Assembly: GCF_963169125.1 (NCBI RefSeq) | Contig: NC_084795.1 | Span: 191,554,214-191,618,213, forward strand | From: Humulus lupulus | Lineage: Eukaryota; Streptophyta; Magnoliopsida; Rosales; Cannabaceae | Direction: 5' to 3' | Length of the DNA: 64,000 nucleotides | In this document: positions 57,452 to 64,000 of the stretch, piece after piece | Position numbering within the stretch: the first letter of the stretch is position 1 | Layout: each line of letters begins with the position of its first letter | The notes under the pieces: generated by a model | Database searches by the model: none | What the model saw: only the letters and a program-made list of their open reading frames with translations | What the model was told of the DNA's origin: nothing | Position numbers and translations under genes: made by a program

Positions 57452-58130
57452 TCTTCGATTAAATCCAGGGATGCATTAAGCAGGTCATGATTCTGATCCT
57501 AGTTGAAAGTTTTCTACCAATGCGACGTCACTAAGGCCTCGGCAGGAATAATAGCATCACTTCCAAAAGTTAAAAAGAAGGGAATGTGTTTTACGGAGGT
57601 GCGATGTGAGGTCCGGTATGCCCATAGTACTTGCAGGAGTTGCTCGGGCCATAACCATTTATCTTCTTCTAGTCTCTTTTTTAAGCCTGTCTTTAAGATT
57701 TTGTTTATTGCCTCGATCTCTCCATTAGCTTGAGGGTACGCAACTAGAGAGAATCTATTATATATACCGTACTTCTTGCAAAAATTTGTGACAAGGTCAT
57801 CATCGAACTGAGTTCCATTTTTAGACACTATATTTTTAGGAGTGAAAAACAAAGTATTATGTTTTTCACGACAAAATCTAGGAGACTCTTCGATGTTATA
57901 GTCGCCAGGGGCTCGGCCTCAACCCACTTAGTAAAGTTGTCAATGGCAACAACCGCATAGTGAATTCCTCCCTTTCCAGATGTCAATGAGCCGATTAAGT
58001 CGATTCCCCTTACAACAAATGGCCAAGGCGACGAATTCATTTTCAGCTCCATGGGTGTTGCTCGAGCAATAGTGGAAAAATGCTTACACTTATCGTACTT
58101 TATGTCATAAGAGGCCAAGTCCTTCTTGAG
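57452..58130 (-). pseudogene. pol: Integrase core of element D, second segment
   Basis: CKHFSTIARAT zinc-region end, GIDLIGSLTSGKGG (first Asp present), VSKNGTQFDDDL (second Asp replaced by Lys), NGEIEAINK (Glu present), then HRTSVKHIPFFLTFGSDA. A frame break lies at about 57840. Continues across G to 45306. Confidence 0.85.
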
Positions 58131-58603
58131 TATGGGTTAGAAATAGCCTTGCCTAAATACCTTTAGAGCCATGTTTTGCCCCCCAACATGGTCTCCACAT
58201 AACTTTTCGTGTATTTCTCAAAGGATGGTTTGTGCTTTCTCGGGCAGAACACATCGCAGGAGGGGAAATGAATGGCCTCGACTGTAGAGAATTCCTTCGA
58301 ACATAACATACTGTGGGACCTGGTACAATAATTTTCTTGCATTCTTTTGATCTTCTCGTAGTTTACTAGTCATAAGGTACTCGACAATAAGAGTCATCAA
58401 GGTCGGTTCTATGCAAATTAATCTGAATTCAATCGACTCTTTCTCAATACTTGGGTGTTCCAATAATTCTACAAGGAGCGCATTTAATGTGTCTGCTTCC
58501 TTGGTGGTGGTGAGTCGAGCTAGAGCATCAGCATTAGCATCTGTTTGCAAGGGACCTGCTCGATGGAATTGAACTCGAATTCACACAATTCATCATTAAC
58601 CTT
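58131..58603 (-). pseudogene. pol: RNase H end and integrase N-terminal part of element D
   Basis: NADALARLTTTKEADTLNALLV, VPQYVMFEGILYSRGHSFPLLRC and, upstream, KVNDELCEFEFNSIEQVP, all matching T2 at 23420-23850. Cut at 58603 by LTR I. Left flank of the cut is ACCTT. Confidence 0.8.
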
Positions 58604-59547
58604 TGTCACACCCCGCGTTTAGGGCACCAGGTAAACCTTAGTTTTGGGAATTTTAATTCCCTGTATTATGTATTATTTTAGAGGAACATTTTGTGTTACA
58701 AGAAGTTCATGATGTTTGAATGCTAGCCATAATGTGGAAAGGGCGATGTTTTTAGAAAGTGAGACCTTTGCTCGTGGACCGGGTCAAAAACCCTAAACGA
58801 GTGAAAATCTCGGATAAAATATTCTTTGATGGAATAATTATGGCAAAACTAAGTTTGAGAAAAAACATGAAATAAAAAAACGTGTATTTGTGGAAAGTTT
58901 ATGGAAAATTGTTGAATGAAATAAGTTTCCAAAAATAACTATAGGTTATTTTAATAATAAACTGTGATAGTGTTTGGTGATGTCACATTTTATTTAAATT
59001 GATCTTTTTCACTAAAAAAAATAATCAAAATTATACACTACGCTAAATGCTTTTTTGACCTTATGTTCAAGCTTATATGAGGATTTAATAAAATTTAAAT
59101 TTAAGGGTACTTTGAAGCATGTATGGCTAGTCATGTAAAGTGTTTGAGTGGGAAAAGCTTGCCCAATAGAATTTCAAGAAAATAGCGATCATTATTTTAC
59201 CATGTTATCATATTTTTTTTGAAAAGAAAACTATGCTAACTTCAACACTCAATCTCACCACCGAAGACCCAAACCGTACCCCTCCCTCTCTCTTACTCCA
59301 TCTGATTTTTTTTCAGCACACACCAATCTCTCTCAAAACTCCCTTCTCTTTCTAGAAGTTTAGAGAACCATTGAAGAAAAAAAAACTATGCAAACCCTAA
59401 GGTAAAAATGCTCTTACTATGTCATTTTTCTCCATCTCTCTTTCTCTTCTCATGTCTAGTTTTAATAGTTGTTTTCTACTTCATGAAACACCATTCATCT
59501 CAACCCCTTAAAAGTTGAAGAAGCTCAACTGAATGTTTCATAAAAAG
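58604..59547 (+). mobile_element. LTR I, first segment, inserted in element D
   Basis: Starts TGTCACACCCCGCG in RNase H of D. AT-rich first part, then a pyrimidine-rich leader (CCTCCCTCTCTCTTACTCC, CTTTCTAGAAG) at 59270-59360 and a CTAAGGTAAAAATG word. A different family from B/G/H/K. Cut at 59548 by J. Its end is not in the window. Confidence 0.65.
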
Positions 59548-61425
59548 TGTAGCGTCCCGAATTTGCATATAAGGATTAGGGCCTTGATTAGCGTGCCTGG
59601 AGGGCAATAATTGATTTAATTATGTTAATATGTGAATTTGATAATTTTGTGATTAGAAATGCATGTTTAGGTGGATTAAATATGTGCCCCATTTGGCTAG
59701 TAGGGGCATATTTGTAATTTTATCCCGTTGAGGGCATAAATGCATTATTTATGTATATTGTGATTGATACCACGTGCGAGTGGTGATATATTTGTGATGC
59801 ACAATTCGAGACGGTCCTAGGGAGAAAATTAGCTAGAAAGTCACAACGGGGTCAAATACCCAGCTCGGGAGGAGCCTAGGGGTATCTGGGAACGTAATTT
59901 GTCTTCGGGATTTGTTGAGTAATGGGTAGTAATTTAGTAATGATTTGGACATGTCGGTATTAAATGGGGATTGATAGGAGTACTTTGGGAATTAATGAGA
60001 TTTGGCAAATGACTAAATTTCCCTTGGGTTACTTAAGGATTAAAGATAAGTTGAAGGGGTATTTTAGACCTATGGCAAGGGATAAGCTTATGTATAGGCA
60101 GTTGTGATTCTAGGGTTTGGTTGATGAAATCAGAAGGAAAGAAACCAAAAGAATTCTCATCTCTTTCCCTCTTTATCTTTCGGTTCTCTCTCTCCCTCTC
60201 TTGGTGTTGGAGAATTTGGTGTGCTTTGTGGATTATTTAGGCTAAGGGACTGACGGATTAAGGGCTTTAACTGTATATGAATTGCTCAGGCCGAAGCTAA
60301 TACAGAGGTAAGTGTTTAAGCAAGTTTTCAATCTAACTTTGTTTGTTTTTCTGGAATTTTGGGAGTTGAAACTTAGATGATTAAATTTAGGTGTTTATGA
60401 GATTTTCTGTTGGAATTCTGGGCAAATAAACTAGTGATGTTGTTTTGATATGAATCCTAGGAAAAATTCTAGGATTAAGGCTCGGAATTGGTAATTTTCA
60501 GGGTAGTTGGCTTGTAAAATTTGCATGAGTTTTCTGGGTTTCGGGCTCGCACTGCTGCCTTGTTCATCAAGCGCCGCTTCCCGCTTGAGTTTATAGGCCA
60601 GGAGACCTCAGAAAATTTCCTAGGTGTCGTGATGCAAGGTTTGGGCGCTGCAACCCGTGTTTTCCAACAGAGGGTTTATTGCTCGGGAACTTGAACATTA
60701 AGGCTCATGAAGGTTCCTACTACCTAGATTGGTAGAAACCAAGGTCCCAGAGGCTAGATTTATGTCTCGAAGCTATTTATTAGGTTAGAATTTGATGAAT
60801 GGATATTATGATTATGTTGTGACTACGCTATCAGCGAGGCTCATGTTATAGGATTGTGCTCGGGATTACGGTGCTCCGATAGCTTGGGACATAGGTAAGA
60901 AAATTGTTGTACCCGTAGAGCAGGGCGTGGCCCTATTTCTTTTATTTCAGGGCACGACCCTATTGATAGAATTGTAGGGCCTAGCCTTATTATCTATGTT
61001 TATTATATGTTTAAAAATATGTTGACTTTATGCTATGTAATTCATATATGTGAATGAACGGTGAATGTCAGGAATGGCAAAGGCCGAGAACGGCAGAAAG
61101 ACCAGTACAACAAGGGGTGGAATGACGTTGAGCACGCAGAGTGCAAAGCCAAATACGGCAAGGGGTCGGGAATTCCTTTGAGCATGTGGACTGCAAGTCG
61201 TTAGGGAAAGACCCTCCTAGAATACTGGAGTCATCCTCTCGGTGAAGACCGCGAAGCCAGGGTCTGGTAAAGTGCCTGGGACGGTATGGCTGCTATGTGT
61301 TTAGCCTATTGGCTATTTTGTTACATGCTATTTATGGATATGCATATGTTATTTGTTTTGTGTTGAGCTTTGTCGCTGGGCTTTGGCTCACGAGTACTAT
61401 AATGTGCAGGTTAGGGTAAGGGAAA
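59548..61425 (+). mobile_element. LTR J, first segment, inserted in LTR I
   Basis: Starts TGTAGCGTCCCGAATTTGC with left flank AAAAG. Word order follows the B/G superfamily: CTTGATTAGCGTGCC, GACGGTCCTAGG, pyrimidine-rich leader 60150-60200, GAGGTAAGTG, GC-rich words at 60550-60660, GGGCGTGGCCCTA repeats at 60920, and GGCTTTGGCTCACGAGTA at 61380. L cuts it at 61426. No gene. Confidence 0.75.
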
Positions 61426-63375
61426 TGTAACGCCCTGGATAACCAAGACCATTACACTGTGTGTTTATAAAAGTGCTAGACTTGCTAATCATGTCATGTA
61501 ATTGAAAATGTGTTACTGAAACTATCGTGGAACTAGGGTTAAAAGATTTTGGTCTTAAAAGTCACATTTCTTATAAATAAACATTTCCTGTTTACACGGG
61601 ATCCCAAAAATAATAAGATTAAACTATTTACAAAGATTCAAGCTTTAAATACAATAAGGCAAAACAGACTTTTAGGCATTCCTTGTCCTGATCCACTCCT
61701 CGACCTTGGCGGCCGAACAGCTGACTATGTACATCCAGCCCCACAGCTCTCCATCTTAGGATTGGTCCAACTTGCCTTTGCCTTTACCTGCACCACGTAG
61801 CACCCGTGAGCCAAGGCCGAGCAAGAAAACACAATAACAGAGCATAAACAATCAATAGACAATCCAATATCTCATATCACATAAAAATGTCCTCAACAGT
61901 TTAAGCATTCATGATAACCAAGTATTCAACATACCAAACATATCATCTCATATCAATAATCAATTCACAAGTGATAACTAGGGTTAGCGCCGTTAGGCCG
62001 CACCCTCTGTTTACCCCACTGACTCCGGCCCTCTTAAACCGAGCTCAGTGAATATTAAGCTTTCCTTGGCTACCAGTGGCCAAGCCGCGCCCTGTGTGCA
62101 AATATTGTATATGGCACCCTTAGGTCATTTATCCCATGTCCCATGGCATAATACCATCTATGACATTATACAAATATCGGGAGCACTTATTCCCATCACA
62201 AACATATAACCGAGTGCGGTTTTCTTAACTTTAAATTCGCTAGCTTTGTTCACTTTGATCCTTGAGCACAATCCCTCTTGAGCCCTATCGTGCACCTAGT
62301 CACAACCATAGGTCAAAATCATCACCAAACCTAAAGTCCAAAACCTAGCCTCGGGACCAATCCCAAGCCCTCAGGAAGCTCTAATTCCACCAAACGGGGT
62401 GGTGGAATCAAACCCCGAACCCCCAAGCAAAAACCCTTGAAAATAACCCAAAAACCCTTTTCTGGAAGCAGGGTAGCGCTACAACGCTCTTTGGAGGGTG
62501 CTACAGTGCTACAAATAGAACCCAAAAACCCCCAGACAACCTGGCCTAGCGCTATAGCGCCCAAAGGCTAGCGCTGTAGCGCTAGTCACAGAACAGCAAA
62601 TGATGTTTTTCCCTCCTTCGACTTTCCCCGACCCAAACCTTACCAAAACTTCTCCAAACTTCCACTAAACCTAGAATCAAGCTCACTAACATGTCTAACT
62701 CATCCCAAGCATCCCAACCATACAAAACTTAAACACATGCACCCCTAATCTCAAAATTCACCATGGTTAAACCTCAAACTCAGAAACTTCAGCAAAACAA
62801 CCAAAACCTCAGAGTTAGAGCTAGAATTTCATACCTTCAATGGAGATTCGACATTAAGTCAGCCTCTACAAATCCTTGGCTTACTACTCCTCAGACCCTT
62901 GGCTTGAATTCCCTAGAATTCCCACAAAATACAGCTTAGAGATCTTAGTTCAACATCAAAACCAGAAACCAAAGTAAACCTCAAAGTCTTACCTCAACTG
63001 GAAAGTTTGTTCATGCTAAATCCCTGCCAATTTCTCCAGCCAGATCAAAGACCTTAACCTTAAGCTTCTACTCTAATTCTCCTTAAGATTCTGAACCAAA
63101 AATCCTCAAGAGATGGTGAAGAAAACTTGAACCGAGAGAGAGAAAAAAGTAGACTTCCAATCCCCTTTCTTTCCCTTCTTTTCCTTTCTTTTTCTTTCTT
63201 CAGGCTTCTACTTCTTTCTTCAAGTTCCACTAAACATAAAGCCTTAGTTATGCCTATCCTCTATAAGCCCAAATGACCACAATACCCTCCCCTTTAATTC
63301 TAACTCTTTTAATCCATCTAGGGGTATTTTAGTCATTTCACCCAATTCCCGCTAATTCCTCGAGTGTCTCTTTTT
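61426..63375 (-). mobile_element. LTR L, partial, inserted in LTR J
   Basis: Plus strand starts TGTAACGCCCTGG with left flank GGAAA. It is the reverse orientation of the superfamily, closest to K2 in the middle: TAGCGCTA palindromes at 62474, 62547 and 62577, and a polypyrimidine block CCTTTCTTTTTCTTTCTTC at 63184-63202. It stops resembling K2 at about 63375, where element M sequence begins. Confidence 0.75.
62474..62584. repeat. TAGCGCTA palindrome array in L
   Basis: Exact at 62474, 62547 and 62577, one near copy at 62569, plus weaker copies (GTGCTACAGTGCTAC at 62509). Confidence 0.83.
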
Positions 63376-63803
63376 CTCAAATGGACGGTCCCGATCTTCC
63401 CATTCCGTGTGCATCAGATCCAACGGCTGGAGATGAAGCGACGATCCTATTTATGACTCCTCGGATGGGAATAAAGTATTTATTTCCCATCATTACACCA
63501 CCTCGGGCCCGGAGTACCATTAAAAACCATCAAATCATTATTCAGATGACTGACGCACGCATACTCAACTAGTCGCCTCACGCACACGTCTTGGTCGCAG
63601 AACCATTCCCAGAATGACACGTGGTCCTTGCCGCACTTGAGTACTTGAATTCAAACAGAAGAAATTCCCTTTCTTTTTCATACTAACACTCAGGCGGGAA
63701 AAAGGAACCCTTCCGGGAACACAGAAAGTGCCCCCTCGCCTAATCTAAGAGACCGAAATACCCGGAGGACTGTACAAGCTCCCTGATCTCTCAAAGCTCC
63801 GTG

Positions 63804-63818
63804 ACCTTGGGGGGTAAA
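63804..63818 (+). other. Polypurine tract of element M
   Basis: ACCTTGGGGGGTAAA directly before TGTTATCC. Nearly the same as element A's ACTTGGGGGGCAAG. Confidence 0.72.
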
Positions 63819-64000
63819 TGTTATCCAGATTTCCGGATAGCGTTTAGATTGATGTCCTCGGGGAAGCAGAATTATCGATGTCTTTCACGGTAGGCGACCA
63901 GAGCTCGCGGATGAACAGAAAGGCTTCGCCTCTCCCATTTAGTGTCCGGATTACTCTTCCAAGCAAACACAACACGGAAACTCGTCAACTCTCCCGGACT
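63819..64000 (+). repeat. 3' LTR of element M, first 182 bp
   Basis: Starts TGTTATCCAGATTTCC and continues past the window end. No paired copy in the window. Confidence 0.6.

Larger units (their letters stand above)
40048..58603 (-). mobile_element. Element D: Tat-clade Ty3/gypsy retrotransposon, interrupted and cut
   Basis: 3' LTR, polypurine tract, antisense gene, spacer, then integrase at 45021-45306, resuming at 57452 after solo LTR G, and the RNase H end up to 58603, where LTR I cuts it. The left flank is GTTAT. It has the same layout as A and T2, but the copy is more decayed. Its 5' half (RT, gag, 5' LTR) is not in the window. Confidence 0.85.
63376..64000 (+). mobile_element. Element M: 5'-truncated Tat-like element, 3' end at window edge
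   Basis: About 440 bp that ends in a polypurine tract followed by an LTR. A minus-strand CATAAATAGG word at 63446-63455 matches the TATA of the antisense gene in A and D, and lies about 360 bp from the tract (about 260 bp in A). This suggests only the outermost 3' part of a Tat element remains, the rest being deleted or outside. The junction with L has no visible LTR end. Confidence 0.55.

Overview
The window is nuclear DNA of a flowering plant, almost certainly a eudicot. It consists of nested LTR retrotransposons of the Ty3/gypsy (Metaviridae) type, and I see no ordinary host gene. A Cannabaceae-like genome is only an impression from the look of the LTRs and is unverified. The evidence is paired LTRs with TG...CA ends, 5-bp target-site duplications (TSDs), initiator-Met-type primer sites, polypurine tracts, and broken gag, protease, reverse transcriptase (RT), RNase H (RH) and integrase (INT) reading frames.

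Left to right: element A (1-7729, Tat clade, + strand, 3' part only) lies against 7730-9495, read here as the 5' LTR of element C. C's gag (10156-11350) is split by element B (11351-38307, chromovirus-like, +) and resumes at 38308. B's 5' LTR is split by element T2 (12225-29570, Tat clade, - strand, two 752-bp LTRs) and also holds a Cassandra-type solo LTR with a 5S-rRNA-like core (30089-30460). T2's antisense gene is split by two solo LTRs, K1 (14477-16817) and K2 (18727-21163). C's protease is cut at 38548 by LTR E, which is split by Tat element D (40048 to at least 58603, -). D's integrase is split by solo LTR G (45307-57446). G is split by chromovirus F (46375-56483, -), and F's gag by solo LTR H (52612-55026). 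D is cut again at 58604 by LTR I, then J (59548), L (61426) and the 3' end of another Tat-like element M (about 63376 to the window end).

The most interesting content is a second transcription unit in the Tat elements, antisense to gag-pol and tail-to-tail with it. Copies in A, T2 and D share a TATA box about 0.7-0.8 kb before the start, a roughly 0.5-kb intron ending just before the start codon, a first coding exon with the 'putative gypsy type transposon' domain (PF04195), and three short introns at matching places, followed by an alanine-rich coiled-coil end. Between this gene and pol lies a spacer with a 120-bp tandem repeat. All copies here are broken.

Other notable points: F has inverted 38-bp ends instead of two direct LTRs, yet perfect TSDs; F carries an uncharacterised 155-codon ORF between primer site and gag; and LTRs of one superfamily carry, at the same place, arrays of short palindromes whose sequence differs between subfamilies. 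Most coding regions carry stops, so the window looks transcriptionally inert heterochromatin; some stops look like cytosine-deamination changes.
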